Positions 49,228 through 62,500 are shown, counted from the stretch's first letter. The stretch is DNA of 64,000 nt from Biscogniauxia marginata (GCA_022695795.1 MU404201.1:1-64000), one strand, 5' to 3'. The notes: generated by a model not told the origin, from the sequence alone. Program-made: numbers and translations.

Positions 49228-50941
49228 GTCGGTGTTTTGTTGGAGGGGTAAGAAAGATAATCGGTCTTGAGAAGAGATCTTTATAAGCTTGTTCTGGTTA
49301 CGAATTATTGGTGGTTTGTAGGTATAATAAGTGTAGATATAGATTGTCTTGGTGTTTTCATATCGAGGGAAACAGTACAAAGACAGGATTCAGCGCTCGG
49401 AGGAGAAATAGGGTCCCGGGTTATAAATCAAAAGTTGCTCTCATGGTGGCGAGAGGGGATAAGCTTTTGGTGGGTTCCCAGATCATACTGACGACTACTG
49501 ATAGCAAATATCACCACATGTTGATCGAAGGTGGGAAACAAGAAGAGCTAAAAATGCGGAGGGACGTTTCAATGTTGTCGGGGACCCCCTGCCGGGCGCT
49601 TTATAAGTGTCTGATATCTATGTCATAAAAGGCTATCAAAGTTGTCACCTGATGGGCCGTTAGTCCAACTAGGAGAATTGAACTTAAAAAGGGAGACCTT
49701 GCGGGGGAGTTGCGACTGAGATAGCGGTTCCCACTTCAATTGCCAAGTACATAATCGATACAAGCAGCGGGATCTCTACAAGGAACAAGCTTTATACCAC
49801 GCCGGTAAACACCAATTCACTTCAGACTTTAGCGACGTCGCACGCAGCTTGTAACACCCAGTTTAGTCCAGTTTATACACCTGACATACCTACCTAGCTA
49901 AACCCTGGGGCCTCTAGGCGGTTAGCGCAGACTAGTACCAGAACTAAAATGCTGGAAACAATTCGCGAGTCTTCAAAGTTCTAATACGATGCATGTCCCG
50001 TATAGCTTGGAGTCTGTACTACGATATGAGATCATCTATCTTTCGCTCGAGCTTCGAACAATTGACGTTACGAATTCGTGTCTACATGTAAGCAAGAGGT
50101 AGCTCTTCTTGAGGTCGGCACCGTAGACGGTTAGGAGGCACCTTACCTAAGGTGGGATATGGTGGCCAGCTGGCAACAGAGGGCGGCGATAAGCAGATTT
50201 TAGTGTCCGGGGTAAATACAAACCGAGCCTCCTTTGACCTTTCCCCGGGTTTCAACAGCCCGAGACGTTGCCCCAAGATCGCATTTTGCGGAGCGCGTGA
50301 CGTTTAATCCTGGCGCAAACAATTAGTCGATAAATAAATAAATAAAAACATCATTTAAGTCTGGTGAAAAGATGTAAGTAATAGAATTATACTTGATACT
50401 TACCTAGGTATATAAAAGGTTATTTTCCAATCGATAGAAGGGATGTCATAGATATTTCTCCTTGTTCGGTTTCAGTTGAACAGTCTGTTCTATGTAATCC
50501 CCAGAAAATGCTAACACCGAGCCCCCGGTTTCTCCGTCGCAACGGCGAAATACTCGGCGCAGAGGTAGGTAGTTGCCCTTTTTTTTCTATCGCGGGGTCA
50601 TGTGCTTAGGTAAATCGCCTGTACGCTAAGGTGGGCACATATGACGGCACCTGACAGTGAGGCCATAGTTGCCAGTTCGTCTCCTTCATTGCTCCCTTGC
50701 TTTGGCTTGCAGCTCTCTACATAAATGCGACCAGACTGACTCGATTGCCCTCAATTGCTTCGGGGTTGAAGACAACCCAACAAGCGACAGGAAAACCGGC
50801 AAAAGAAAAACTATAACAACTACACCAAGTCGCGTATTCATTTCACGGGAGAGCAAAGGGCACTGCGGGGAGCTCGAAAGCAACGAAGAGTGGGCATCTC
50901 TATAACACGATATCCTCGCTTGACTTACATTAAGCCCAAAC
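49228..50941. other. Divergent intergenic region, metallothionein / GAL1
   Basis: About 1.7 kb containing the promoters of metallothionein (minus) and galactokinase (plus). A second TATA-like TTTATAA occurs near 49598-49604. No motif-bearing coding frame. The GAL1 5' UTR probably begins within the last 300 bp. Confidence 0.5.
49279..49286 (-). promoter_or_regulatory. TATA-like box of the metallothionein gene
   Basis: TTATAAAG reads on the minus strand 52-59 bp upstream of the metallothionein ATG, at a suitable distance for a short 5' UTR and a strongly inducible promoter. Assignment is by position and sequence only. Confidence 0.55.
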
Positions 50942-52548
50942 ATGTCCGGCCCTGTGCCGACGGTTACTGCGCTGCAGGACATTTACACGCAGCAGGCCCT
51001 CGCCGACCAGACCTCACGGTGGAACAACCTGCTCGAGAGGTTCCAAGCCCTCTATGGCCGTCCCGCCCAGTTTGTATCGCGAGCACCCGGCCGCGTGAAC
51101 ATCATCGGCGAGCATATCGACTACTCGCTGTACGCATGTCTGCCCATGGGAATGACCCCCGATGTCATCATCGCCGTCTCCACCAATCTCGAGCCCTCGC
51201 AAGAAGGCACCTACAAGATCAAGATCGCAAACGTCGAAGACGACCGGTTCCCGAGCCGCGAGTTCGACATCCCCTTTTCCGAGGTCGACATCGACGCCAC
51301 AAAGGCAGAGTGGACCAATTACTTCAAGTCCGGGCTTAGGGGCGCATTGCAGCTCCTCAGGAAGAAATACGGCGCAGATTTCAAGCCCAAGAGTATGCAG
51401 GTGCTGATGCACGGGACAGTACCCGCTGGCGGAGGGTTAAGTTCAAGTGCTGCCTTTGTGAGCGCCAGCGCGCTAGCCGTCATGATCGCCAACGGAGTGA
51501 AGGATGTGGACAAGAAAGACCTGACTGAGGTTGCCATTGTCAGCGAGCGAGCCGTCGGCGTCAATTCTGGAGGGTAAGTCTAGTTTTGGGTTGGACACCC
51601 AGAGAGTAGGTGCTTACACAGTCACACAGTCTGGACCAGTCTGCGTCAGTATTCTCGGAACGGGGTTCAGCATTGCTGGTCTCCTTCGTCCCATCACTTT
51701 CCGCACGCCCTGTCTACTTCCCGAAAACCAACCCCGAACTCTGCTTCATGGTAGCTCAATCGTATGTTACCTCGAACAAGCAAGAGACAGGTCCAATTCA
51801 CTACAACCTTCGAGTTGTCGAGTGCAGCATTGCAGCTGCCTATCTGAACGCTAAGTTATGCCCAGGCACGGAGCTTCCAAAGGACGCAGGGCCTCTAGGA
51901 GTCTCGATTCGCGGATTCCATGAGAACTACTTCAAGGGCTCCCAGAAGTCGATGCCTGAGCAGATTTCAGAACTGATCGAACTGACCAAGTCCACCCTCA
52001 CCCAAGAGCAAGGATACACCCGTGAGGAAATTGCATCTGGCATCGGTATCTCGGTCGACGAGGTGAAAGCTCGCTTCTTATCTAGCTTCCCCGTCCGAGG
52101 CGAGCGGTTCAAGCTCCGTCAAAGGGCGCTACATGTCTTCACCGAGGCGTTGCGGGTCCTCCAATTCCTATCTCTGCTCGAAGACCCAGCCCAGGCCCCA
52201 TCCGCAGCCGACCATACGGTCGAGTTCAACACCAAACTGGGACAGTTGATGAACGAAACGCAGGACTCATGTCGCGAGCTGTACGAGTGCAGTTGTCCCG
52301 AGATCGACGAGCTGTGCAAAATCGCGCGCGAGGCCGGCAGCTACGGTAGCCGCTTGACCGGCGCCGGCTGGGGCGGTTGCAGCGTCCACTTAGTCCCTGC
52401 CAACAAGGTCGAACAGATCCGAGCGGCCCTGATAGAAAAGTACTATTCTAAGCGGAACCTGAGCGAGAAAGACTTAGAGGCTGCCATAGTCGTTAGTCGG
52501 CCAATGAACGGGAGTGCGGTGTTCAAGCTAGAAGGCGGTAAGATTTAG
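50942..52548 (+). CDS. GAL1: Galactokinase
   Basis: Two exons, 50942-51573 and 51630-52548, around a 56-nt intron with a GTAAGT donor; 516 residues. It catalyses ATP-dependent phosphorylation of galactose to galactose-1-phosphate, the entry to the Leloir pathway, in the cytosol. Motifs seen are the galactokinase signature GRVNIIGEHIDYS, the GHMP ATP-binding loop PAGGGLSSSAAFV, NSGGLDQSASVF spanning the splice site (Met more usual than Leu), and the C-terminal GAGWGGCSVHLV motif. Length agrees with fungal galactokinases (about 510-530). No GAL7 or GAL10 gene lies in this window, so it is unclustered here. Upstream of the ATG there is no in-frame alternative start that adds conserved sequence. 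Confidence 0.96.
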
Positions 52549-53642
52549 AACAGCGGATGGCAGAGAACATGCGTAGTAGAAAAAAGGTGCTATATGATAC
52601 GTAATTTAGGTATAGATGGTGAGATTTCAATCACGTATCGAGCTTTTGACTGAGCGGAAAGCAATAGACTCGAATCAACTCCAACTGCTCTCTTTCCGTC
52701 CTCTACGATTGTTTGCGCGCCTTGGGAGAGAACGAGGCTTTGATTGCTTGTGCAGTGGTAATTAAATATCAATTCTCTCCCACTGATTACCGGAGAAAGG
52801 TAAGATGCAGGTCCACTTAGATAGCTAGACGTCGTCATGTGTTGTCAGTATATATACAATATTAAACGTGCAATCAATCAACTGCTGGTCTATTAGTTAG
52901 TCAGTACTTCCTTCCGGACTATAACGACGATACGATGACTAGTTATTTAATCCGTCGATTAAGAAGGTATAACTTTTGAAGGGTAAAAAGAGGTAGACGA
53001 ATACAGTACATCAAGTTGATAGGATAGAAATTATCTCTTGTTGGTTAACCTATAATACCCATAAATATAGCAAGGCACAGCTTTCTACACGATGTTTCAT
53101 GTGCAGAAAATTCTACAAGTTGATGCTTGACTCTATACTTACCACATGTTCTAACGAGTTTACTCTTGTTGAGAAGCATCAACTAATATAGCCATACTAT
53201 ACACGGTGTTGTACATCTTAAAAGTCAGTATAAGCTCCCGGTCCTCCAAGATGGCTGGCCTCTGAGGACTCGATCTTAGGATAAATGTGTCTTGGCCGTG
53301 AGGATTATTCCGGCGACAACACCCCTATCTATAACCGTTCCATAGCGCCCTGCTCCAAAGCTGTGGTAATAATACATATTTATATCCCAGGACTCTCGAG
53401 AAGACTCAACTTTGCATGCTTATATCTACACGACTCCGATCTTCCTTCTGATAGAACGGCAACTCGCCTAGGTACTACGCTCCTTCATAGTTACTTAACC
53501 CCAAGAGAACTCATAGCCGCAAGACCTCCCCACAGGCATATGTGACAAGAACAGCCTAGATTAACCCATCACACACACACACACACACATCCTCATATCC
53601 CCGAATCCCTCTCCTCCCACGTCATTCAGTCCCTCCCCTCAA
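52549..53642. other. Intergenic region of about 1.1 kb
   Basis: GAL1 3' UTR followed by unique A/T-leaning sequence and a CA-dinucleotide tract near 53569-53589. No gene seen. Confidence 0.5.
53569..53589. repeat. (CA)n microsatellite
   Basis: About ten uninterrupted CA units, 55 bp downstream of the stop of the low-complexity minus-strand ORF. Confidence 0.95.
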
Positions 53643-54140
53643 CTACACCAACCTCAACCCCCTCTTCCTTTTCCTTTTCCCTTTCCTTCTCCTTCCCCCT
53701 CCCCTCCCCTCCCCTCTCAACGCCAACCCCATCGTCCCCATCCCCGTCCCCATCCCTGCCCTATCCCGCGCCACCGTCCTCGTCCTCGTCCTCGTCCCCA
53801 CCGCCGCCGCCGCCGCCGCCGTACGGTCCCGACGACGGTCGAAGTAGCGCTTGAGCAGGAAAATACGCGAGCGCGGCGCCGAGGGGCAGCACGACGGCGA
53901 CCGCAGAGCGCGGTTTATCAGGGCGTCGTTTTGCTTCTGCCCCGCTGATGACGATGACGAAGAAGAGGGGGAGGAGGAGGAGGAGGAGGACGGTTGGGAG
54001 TCGTGGCTGCCGGGTGAGTACGGTCGCCCGGCCGCGAAGGTCGGTTTCGTGGTTGCTTCGGATGCCTGCTGCTGCTGCTGCCGCGCTTGCGGCGGAGTAG
54101 CAGCAGCAGTGATAGGAGTGATGATGGCGGCGCGGGACAT
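53643..54140 (-). CDS. Low-complexity Ser/Ala/Arg-rich hypothetical protein
   Basis: Open frame of 165 residues from ATG 54140. It has an Ala/Thr-rich N-terminus, a Gln run, a long Ser run, a short less repetitive core (NDALINRALRSP and SRIFLLKRYFDRRRD), then Ala and Arg/Thr repeats and a basic Gly/Arg/Lys-rich tail. The core looks like real protein, whereas the flanks are simple-sequence DNA (TTCC, CCG and CTC repeats) that could create spurious open frames. No family recognised. A CAG just before the ATG could be an acceptor of a 5' UTR intron. An opposite-strand frame (53851-54255) is acidic and Cys-rich and less convincing. Confidence 0.4.
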   Translation of the reverse strand: MSRAAIITPITAAATPPQARQQQQQASEATTKPTFAAGRPYSPGSHDSQPSSSSSSSPSSSSSSSAGQKQNDALINRALRSPSCCPSAPRSRIFLLKRYFDRRRDRTAAAAAAVGTRTRTRTVARDRAGMGTGMGTMGLALRGEGRGGGRRRKGKRKRKRGLRLV

Positions 54141-54950
54141 TGCTGAAAGATGGTTATGCAGACAGGTAAGGTTTGGGGGGGGGTTTTTTTTCTTGCTTCC
54201 AAGGCTCTTGGACTGGCTACCTATGTGGTGTGGTTCTGCGCACGAAGGGGAGTAGGGAGATGTAGAAGCTTATAGAGGAGGGCTTTGAGAGAGTGTGTGT
54301 ATATAAGTCTGCTTGCTGCTTCTGTGGCTACTACGTGGTTACTTGTAGCTCGGAAATATGGCAAAGTCTTAAGACTAGAAGATGGCCTGTTCGGTAGAAG
54401 GTGATCCCGCCCTGTATTCTTTGTCTACCTAGCTATGGAGAACATGCTCCTCTAGCAGTTTTCCTTGTTCGTGTCTCTAAGGTCAACATCCTCTGTTGAC
54501 TAGTTCTTTGTCGCTTACCCGTACGTAGATATAGTGCTTTTGAGTATGATTGTTGGGCCTAGATAGTTTATCTATAACTTGATATTTACTGGATTTTGGC
54601 AGGGTAGGTGAGTTCGCCTTTAAAGACTATTTTTCTGGTAAATATAGGATCAGTTGAATTTTGGAAAACAAAACATATAGGTCAATAATTATTTGTTCCG
54701 CAGTATCCTAATTTAAGTATCATGGCCAATTATGTCCAATAGACAATACCGTCCTCAATGCGTTCCAACGCTTGGGTCGCATGGGTATCGCCTATCACTT
54801 ATTTTTACAATAGAGCTAAAGATCCGTCCTTCTTACATTACATTAAGCTCTATATCAAGACCTTCTATGCCTGTCTTTCGCGTAGCATTAACATAATCTC
54901 CCTCCACACAAAGTTGGTCGATCTAGATCCTCATGGGTGTGAATTATTCG
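54141..54950. other. Intergenic region
   Basis: Between the low-complexity ORF and the Ser/Thr-rich secreted protein gene. Contains a G-run at 54176-54184 and otherwise unique sequence without gene-like frames. Confidence 0.45.
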
Positions 54951-55655
54951 CTACCGGAAGGCCGAGCGACGGGTCGCAGTATCATTCCATGCGGGATAAG
55001 TCGTATGCCAAGCCCCATCGTCATATGTAGTAGATGATGTCCAGCCAGCTGCTGGTGCTGATGTCGTTGTGCTAGTGGCAAGTGAAAAACTTGATGTCTG
55101 ATCTGAGCTAGCAGTTGTCGTGTTTGGAGCAGTCGTTGCTGAGCTTGTAGAACTCGAGGGACTTGAGCTTGGAGTAGACAACGGCGGTGGTTCTGATATC
55201 GTTGTCGGGTACGCTGGCGTAGTTATGTTTACCGGAAAGGTGGTGGAAGGGGTTGAAGTTATGGTAAGAGGTGTGGATGTTGATGTTGTTGCATCGTTAT
55301 CGTCTGTCACTGTCGCCGTGATGATATCTGTAGTAGGCTGGACATCGATAACGGAAACGGTCGTGGAAACCGTTTCCGTCGTAGGTTCTTCCGTGATGAC
55401 TATCGTATCGGTGACTGGCGGGGAAGTCTCGATAATGGTCTGGGTTGCTGGTGTTGGCGTTGCGACGATTGTTTCGATGACAGTTTGGGTTGAGCCTCCA
55501 TTTCCGTCGATTGGCACGACTGAGTATGGGACTGAGGCACGAGCAGCGATGTTTTTCACAGAGTTTCTATTCCAGGAAAAGAAAGGCAGCGCATCAGAGG
55601 GACCGCATAGAGAAAGAACAGTGAACGAGAGATAAATAGGAAGATTGAAATGCAT
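54951..55655 (-). CDS. Ser/Thr-rich secreted or cell-wall protein
   Basis: Single exon, 234 residues. The N-terminus (MHFNLPIYLSFTVLSLCGPSDA) is a clear signal peptide with probable cleavage after Ala23 or close by. The mature part is dominated by Thr, Ser, Pro and Val in imperfect blocks such as TVIETIVATPTP, VTDTIVITEEPTTET and TDIITATVTDD, typical of heavily O-mannosylated fungal wall or adhesin-like proteins; NIT, NTT and NDT provide N-glycosylation sequons. No hydrophobic C-terminal GPI signal is seen (it ends TATRRSAFR), so release or non-GPI wall binding is more likely. No enzymatic domain recognised. The orthologue is unknown because these regions diverge quickly. Confidence 0.78.
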   Translation of the reverse strand: MHFNLPIYLSFTVLSLCGPSDALPFFSWNRNSVKNIAARASVPYSVVPIDGNGGSTQTVIETIVATPTPATQTIIETSPPVTDTIVITEEPTTETVSTTVSVIDVQPTTDIITATVTDDNDATTSTSTPLTITSTPSTTFPVNITTPAYPTTISEPPPLSTPSSSPSSSTSSATTAPNTTTASSDQTSSFSLATSTTTSAPAAGWTSSTTYDDGAWHTTYPAWNDTATRRSAFR

Positions 55656-57384
55656 CTTGACGAGGACTTCAAGAGACTTGCTTCACCAGCTGATTTGAAC
55701 CTAGCAGCTTAACAGAGGGGAACGATCTGCAGGATAGAGAAGAGAAAGGAGAAACAGTGGACCTAACTTTGGAGCATCCATGCTTATATTCTAGTGCACG
55801 AGACCATCTGAAGTTGGCGATATTCAGAAGGTTGGGAGTTTGAGAGTTGCTCGTGGGTGCATGGAAACACAATGGAGAAACAGCTTGATGGGAGAATTGA
55901 AGATAACCGGGGTGGCTGGAAATGGGATTCCGTCCTTACCTAAGGTAGGTACATGGGTACTTTGGATGCTGATTGGCTACGCCCAGACCACCAGCCTCCC
56001 CGATATAGACCACTTCGGGAAAAGCGGCATAACCTTACCTACTGTATCTTGCAGTCTTGGTACCTGCATCACAAAACTTGCCTAACCCCTCCGTCTGGAG
56101 ACCGGCCTGGACCATCCTGCGTTTCTGGCAACTCGGGAGTTTCCACAGCGCTTCTAGTCAAACATAGCATTGATCTATTTAGACCGATAGTAAGTATGCA
56201 CTTAGTTCGATTACCTATCAGTACCTATCCATTTGGAGAATGACGCGCGGGGTACCATTAGGATGCTCAAGGCAAAGCTCATTACAGCCATTGTAATGCT
56301 AAGCTTAATACACCAAGCCGGTGCAGAATCTGATGACGCGAAGTTTCATCGAACTTTCATATATGGTCGAATCTAGAAAAGTTGTGGAGATCATTGTTGG
56401 GACGTGTTACATTATAAAGACCTACAGTTTAAACTATTCATCATTGTAGGCATATTAAACGGAGCCAAGTTTAGGTGTAGGTTAGCTTTACAGCTTATCT
56501 CCAAGGTATCTTATGTACCTTACCTTCCATATGTACGCTTCTGTGGCTGTGTAAATTGCTTGCGCTTGGTACCTCAACCTGATTCATCGAGGTCGTGCCT
56601 ATCTAGATGTGGCTGAAGAGTCCGCGTCATGCAATTGACTTCGCCGCAATGCACTTTTCTGCATCAATCGTTGGGAGGCTGTGATAATGTATCATGTGCT
56701 ACATATGTAATGTGTACATATGTAGGCTTGGTAGGTAGGTAATCACTTACAGCGCGACATAAACTCTTTGGATTTTCGGCTCTTAGCAAATGATATACTT
56801 GATACATGTGGCATAAATTTTATTATAAACCTGATTCGCCCTTAGGTAGAGAGGACATGACAACCTTCCAGCCCACGCCTACTAAAGTAAATATTATAAT
56901 AATCAACCTTGATCGTTAAGCCTCGACAGCTCAGGATCAGTAGGCGACGGGAGGCTGTGATAGTGACACCAATTTATAAGCGGCTGATGATTTGTGGGTC
57001 AGTCGTTCCGCCATGACGCAAGAGGATCTTGGTTTGTACTTTGGTTTGTACTCAGCCGTATTTAACAAAGTCTGCTCAAACAAGCGCGGGGCGTAGTTTG
57101 CCTACAAGTACATCTCTACACAAGCAGTGGCGATTAAATACTTACACCTCCAGCTGCAGGAGGATAATTACGACATCAGCCACCATCCGTGGCATCTCGC
57201 GAACTACATAACCTTACCTAGTGTCATTCGATTTCTCTTCTACCCTTCCTCTCTACCCTCGTTCCTCTTCCCTCTTCCCCTCTTCCCCTCTTTACAAAAC
57301 CCTACCGCCAACAGACAAACATACACAGTTTATTCTACCAAGTTGAACACCAAGATCTCATTTTCCATTAGATCGCCAGATCAG
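55656..57384. other. Divergent intergenic region of about 1.7 kb
   Basis: Promoters of the secreted protein (minus) and annexin (plus). C/T-rich sequence from about 57235 to 57300 just upstream of the annexin ATG is typical of fungal promoters and 5' UTRs. The open frame extends upstream from the annexin ATG to 57127, but that part looks like UTR translation. Confidence 0.5.
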
Positions 57385-58750
57385 ATGTATTCCTCCTACG
57401 GTCAACAGTACCCTCCCTCCGGCCAATATCCACCTCCTCAAGGCCATTATCCTCCGCCCCAAGGCTACCCTCCCCCACAAAGCAGCCCGTATCCTCCCTC
57501 AGGTAGTCATTATCCACCCCCACAAGGAAATCCGTATCCTCCTGCCGGCGGCCATTATCCACCTCCACAAGGTAACTACCCCCCACCTCAGCCTTACGGA
57601 GCGCCGCCGCCGAATCAGGGCTATGGAGCTCCTCCCCCGGGGCCGCCACCAGGACAGTACGGCGCACCACCACCTCAGCAATATGGCGCTCCCCAATACG
57701 CCGCAGCAGGGCCTCCGACCCAGCCTAGCATAGGATACGGTCCGCCGCAGATCATCCAGTGGGACGCGAATCCCGATGCACGGAGTCTTCGAAGTGCCAT
57801 GAAAGGGCTTGGCACGGACGAGAAGGCCCTTATCCGCGTCCTGGCAACAAAGGACCCGCTACAGATTGAGTCGATAAAGGGTGCTTATTTCCGGAATTTC
57901 AGCCGTACGCTTGAGAAGGATATCGCCTCGGAAACTAGAGGCTGGTTCGAAGCAGGACTCCTAGCCATCGTGAGGGGTCCATTGTTGCACGACGTACACC
58001 TCCTACAATCGGCAATGGATGGCCCGGGAACAAAGGAGAAAGTACTCAATGATGTTTTGCTAGGGAGGAGCAACGCGGATTTGAAAGCCATCAAGAGCAT
58101 GTACCATCACACTTTTGGTCGATCGCTCGACAACGATGTCAAGGGCGACCTAAGTATGAAAACCGAAAGACACTTTCTGATCGTCTTGGGCGCCAATCGT
58201 GCCGAGGACAGCGCGCCTGTGATTCCCCAAGCCATTGATCAGGACGTGATGGAGCTGTATCGAGCCACGGAGGGCAAGATGGGCACGGACGAGATGATGG
58301 TATGCTCGATCCTCTCTACACGGAATGACAACCAAATACGTGCCATCAACCACGCCTACGAACAGAAGTTCAGAAGACGATTAGAGGATGTAATCAGAAA
58401 AGTAAGGCTCCCTATTTTCTGGCGGTTCGCAAGCAATTTTTACCGTGCTAACTTTCTTGTAGGAGTTCAGCGGTCACATGGAAGAAGCACTTTTATTCCA
58501 GCTTCGGAATGCCATTGACAAGTATATGCATGCCGCCTCCTTATTAGAAGATGCAATGGCCGGTCTCGGCACAAAAGACCACCTTCTTGTTTCAAGAGTG
58601 GTTCGTTATCACTGGGATGCACATGCGCTGGCGAACATCAAGGGCGCATACAAGCAGCGCTACAAGAAAAGTCTCGCCAGTCGCATCAAGGGCGAAACCA
58701 GTGGCGACTACGGAAGGCTCATGCTTGCTTGCGTTGGAGAACCTATATAA
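57385..58750 (+). CDS. Annexin with Pro/Gly/Tyr/Gln-rich N-terminal tail
   Basis: Two exons, 57385-58401 and 58463-58750, intron 61 nt with CTAAC branch site; 434 residues. Residues 1-125 are repeats of YPPPQG, HYPPPQG and GAPPP type, like the tail of annexin A7/A11 and fungal annexin C1. Four annexin repeats follow, each with the type-2 calcium-site pattern or a variant: KGLGTDE, DGPGTKE, EGKMGTDE and AGLGTKD. Annexins bind acidic phospholipids in a Ca-dependent manner and act at membranes, in fungi possibly at hyphal tips and septa. I start at ATG 57385 because upstream translation (from 57127) is not annexin-like and is C/T-rich leader. The second repeat has Lys for the usual Asp (GTKE), so that site may bind calcium weakly. 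Confidence 0.94.
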
Positions 58751-59590
58751 ACAAGGCCTAGCGATTGGGCTATAGCGACTCCACGAGGCTTCTGGGCCGC
58801 GGGCTTCTTGGTTGTATTACCTATTTGGTATGACTTTATAATTGCTCCTGTTTGTATGTTTCATGATGTTACGACTTGATGCCCGTGTCCGCAGCCACCC
58901 TGTCTGTATGACTATTGGTCGGAGATAGATAGGCTACTACCACTCCATTCACGACGAATGCCGAGTTTAATCTAATTTCATGGCTCCTCATAAAACAAAA
59001 GTCCTGACGATGTGTTTTCAATTGCTGGTCTGTCTCCGATTGGACAGGGTAGGCAACTGGCAGGCAGCTGACGGAGATGGGAACCCTGATGTACGGTGGT
59101 CTAATCAGTTAATTACACATCTTTCTCCATCTTCTCCAACACGGCACGAATGGGGCGGCGCGAACCTTAGACAAAGCCTCCTATCTTCACCACGTTCAGT
59201 CGTTTCACAGCATAGCTTCCCGTCCTATTGTTTTGTATATATCTCGAATTCACCTAGCGCTTGTGTTCTCCTGTACTGCATCGGCCGACACGTGAATATA
59301 CATACCCAGGCTGCATTCTCCTGCGATCGGCACGTTGGAAAGGGACCTTCTCCACCCCGAACTGGCCCATCATCCACATTTAAGATTTCCAGAACCGTGG
59401 GACGTGCCGCTTAGCATTCGGAGTCAGCAGCGTGATGGGATCGCATCAGACCAGCTTTCTCCATTTTCTTGAATAGATACATATCTGTGTTAAGATGTTC
59501 TGCTTGTATTTCTATCCATATTGCTGATCAACTCCCTCAAGCCTTGCTGCTTTCATACACCAACGCCGTTCCTACTGAGCTCTTCCCACT
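58751..59590. other. Intergenic region upstream of ABC transporter
   Basis: About 840 bp with the annexin 3' UTR and ABC-gene promoter. A frame at 58980-59414 shows no motif. Nothing else recognised. Confidence 0.5.
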
Positions 59591-62500
59591 ATGATAGTGG
59601 ACATCGTATCTTCGAGCGCACTTGCTCAAGTAGCTGTAGCCGGTGCTTGTTTTTTGACACGCATTATCCATCTTGTATTTCCCAGAGGACCCCAGTGGCT
59701 CCGCCCTTTTGCTAAAGAAGAGAGTTGGAACCACCGGCGGGCAAGGCGGTGGACGTTCTGGACGTTCATCTTGCTAACATTGTCCTTCATCGGACTGGCT
59801 TTGGCAACATTGGTCGCGATATCTCCCTCGCTCAACATCCCGGGAGTCTTCGAGGCAACGCTATGGGGCGTGGCTCTGTTCATCGCCGCAGTAGACTGTC
59901 CCAAAAAGACCCCGAAGACCCTGCTAGTCCTCTTCATCACCGCGTTCATATGCGGCTTGGCATCGCTCAGTGTAGCTTTCAACAGAACCGGTCATGTTCA
60001 AATACTGCGTATTGCCGTTATATTCATTGCGCTTATCGCTATACTCGCTATCCTCTCGATGCCCATGCGAGACCCGGACCTCGACACAACCGGTATAGCC
60101 AGCTCTGAAGGCCCGCCGACAATCCAGCTCCGAAGTCCCGAGGACAACCTGACCCTATGGCAATTTATGACCGTATCCTGGATGACGCCCCTGATCTATC
60201 AAGGTTATAAGAAGCAGCTAAACGACGAAGATGTGTGGCTGCTTCCGTATGAGTTCCAGCATAGCCGCTTGCATGTCCTATTTCGGGACCTCAAGGGGTC
60301 TATCATCAAGCGATTAGTATTGGCGAATGGGCTAGACTTGATCATTATTACTTCACTGGGTGTTTTGGATGCCTTGGCAAACCTGTCAACGCCGGTGCTT
60401 CTCCAGCACCTGTTGAAGTCTATTGAGAACGGCCTCGACCACAAGCGTGAATCTCTATTATATGCCATGATCATATTGGCAGTACGCCTTGTCGCATGCC
60501 AAGCTGGAGTATTATCCTTATGGTTCAGCCGACGCGCATATGAGAGATCACGCGGGGAGTTGCTCACAACTATATACGCGAAGACATTGACACGGAAGTC
60601 ATTCGGACTTCAGACCGAAGAGAATGACGATAGTGACGATGAGAATGAAACAGAAATTAGCGAAGATGAACCACTGCTGGAGACAACACGGCAACTGATC
60701 GATAAGCCCAAGGAAGGGCGTGTGGCGCGTCTCCTAACATTTCTAAGGCTGCGCAAGTCCAGCGCCCTGAGAAAGGCTAGAAGTTCATCTCAACAGCCGG
60801 CAACAATGGGCAAGATTCTGAATCTTATGCGAAATGACGTCTACGAGGTTGCGCAGCGGTTCTGGGACTTCCCGACCTTCGTTACTAAGCCGCTGCAATT
60901 TGTCCTTTCCCTTGTCCTCGTCTGGCAGCTCTTGGGTTGGCCTTGCCTTCTGGGTATAGCTTGGGTCATAGTTATTCAACTTCTCAACGCAGTGTGCGTA
61001 CGCGCCATGCTTAAGAACGAGAAGCTTCGCCGTGTCGCGACCGATAACCGACTTCAGGCAACCTCTCAGTTTGTAGAGGCAATCAGACCCCTTCGGTGGT
61101 ATGACTGGCAGTCCAAGTGGCTCGGGAAGATCATGGAGGCGCGGGCAAAGGAGCTACACTTGAGGATCGTTACCGGTCTATGGGGCGTCGCAATTGCTGC
61201 TACCAACCTATCTGCAGGTGCCCTCTTCCCAGTGTTCAGTTTCTTCGCGTACACGTATATTGCCGGAAATTCTCTACCAATTTATGTGGCCTTCCCTGCT
61301 CTGTCGCTCCTTATGATGTTAGAAACAAGTCTGAAGGAATTGCCCTATCTCATCACGGTACTTCTTAATGCTTCCGTCGCTATAGGACGTCTCGAAGCAT
61401 TCATGGCTGAACCAGATAAAGAAGAGGGCGCTTACCATGATATAACCTCCCAGATCGAGTTTCACGACGCGTCGCTAGCATGGACGACTAACAAGAAGCT
61501 CGTCCTAAAAGACCTGAACTTGGAATTTGATACTGGCCTTACCGTCGTCTGTGGTAAAGTCGGTTCAGGGAAAACGGCCCTCCTACAAGCCATCCTAGGC
61601 GAGCTTGACAAAGTCAACGGCGGTTGTGTGCTCCCTAACGAGATGGTGGGATATTGTGCCCAGGCTCCATGGCTCCAGAACATGAGTATCCGAGACAATA
61701 TCCTGTTCAATTTCCCCTTCGACCCAATAAGATACAGGAAGGTATTGGACGCCTGTGCGCTTACACAAGATCTCGCTAGCTTCGTACATGGTGACCTGTC
61801 CAATATTGGGGAGAACGGCATTGGCCTCTCCGGAGGCCAGAAGGCTCGAGTGGCTTTAGCCAGGGCTGTGTATAGTCAGTCCCGCATCCTCTTGCTAGAC
61901 GATCCACTGGCTGCGCTTGACCACAACACAGCCGAATCCATTGTTCGAAAACTTTTCCGCGGGCCTCTAGTGGAGGGCCGCACGGTGGTGCTTGTTACCC
62001 ACCGAGTTGATATATGCACACACATCGCAGACCAAGTAGTTGAGATCGCCGACGGAAAGGCCCGTGTTCTGGCCTTCGATGAGATCGCCCAGGAGATCGA
62101 CATCTTGTCCCGAGAGCAGGAACATGCCAATGCTTTCCATGAAGAGGAGTCCCACACAGGAACCGAGGAACAAGCTGGCTTGGCCGTGCCGGATAAATTC
62201 ATCACGGATGAGAACCGAGAAACTGGAGGCGTTGTAGCCAGGGTCTATTGGACCTACATCAAGGCGGGCAAGTTGACAAGGTGGGCCTTTATCATTGGCA
62301 TTTTCTCAGTTTTCCGGTTCCTCCGTGTGTTTAACTCTTGGTTCTTGAAGGCCTGGGGCGAGGCCTATGGGAATGTCGAGGTGAGGGCCTCTATTGAATC
62401 CTTGTCCAACGACATAAACGGGATCTTCGACGGGCTACCGAGTCCCGAAGACGACGTGAAGCCGTGGCTCATATGGTATGCTGTCCTAGGTATCCTGATG

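Noticed and set aside
53851..54255. Plus-strand acidic, Cys-rich frame of 134 codons
   Set aside because: It is the opposite strand of simple-sequence DNA; the minus-strand frame has a more protein-like core.
55120..55635. Plus-strand Val/Gly-rich 171-codon frame
   Set aside because: Antisense of the Ser/Thr-rich secreted protein; the minus frame has a signal peptide and glycosylation-type repeats.
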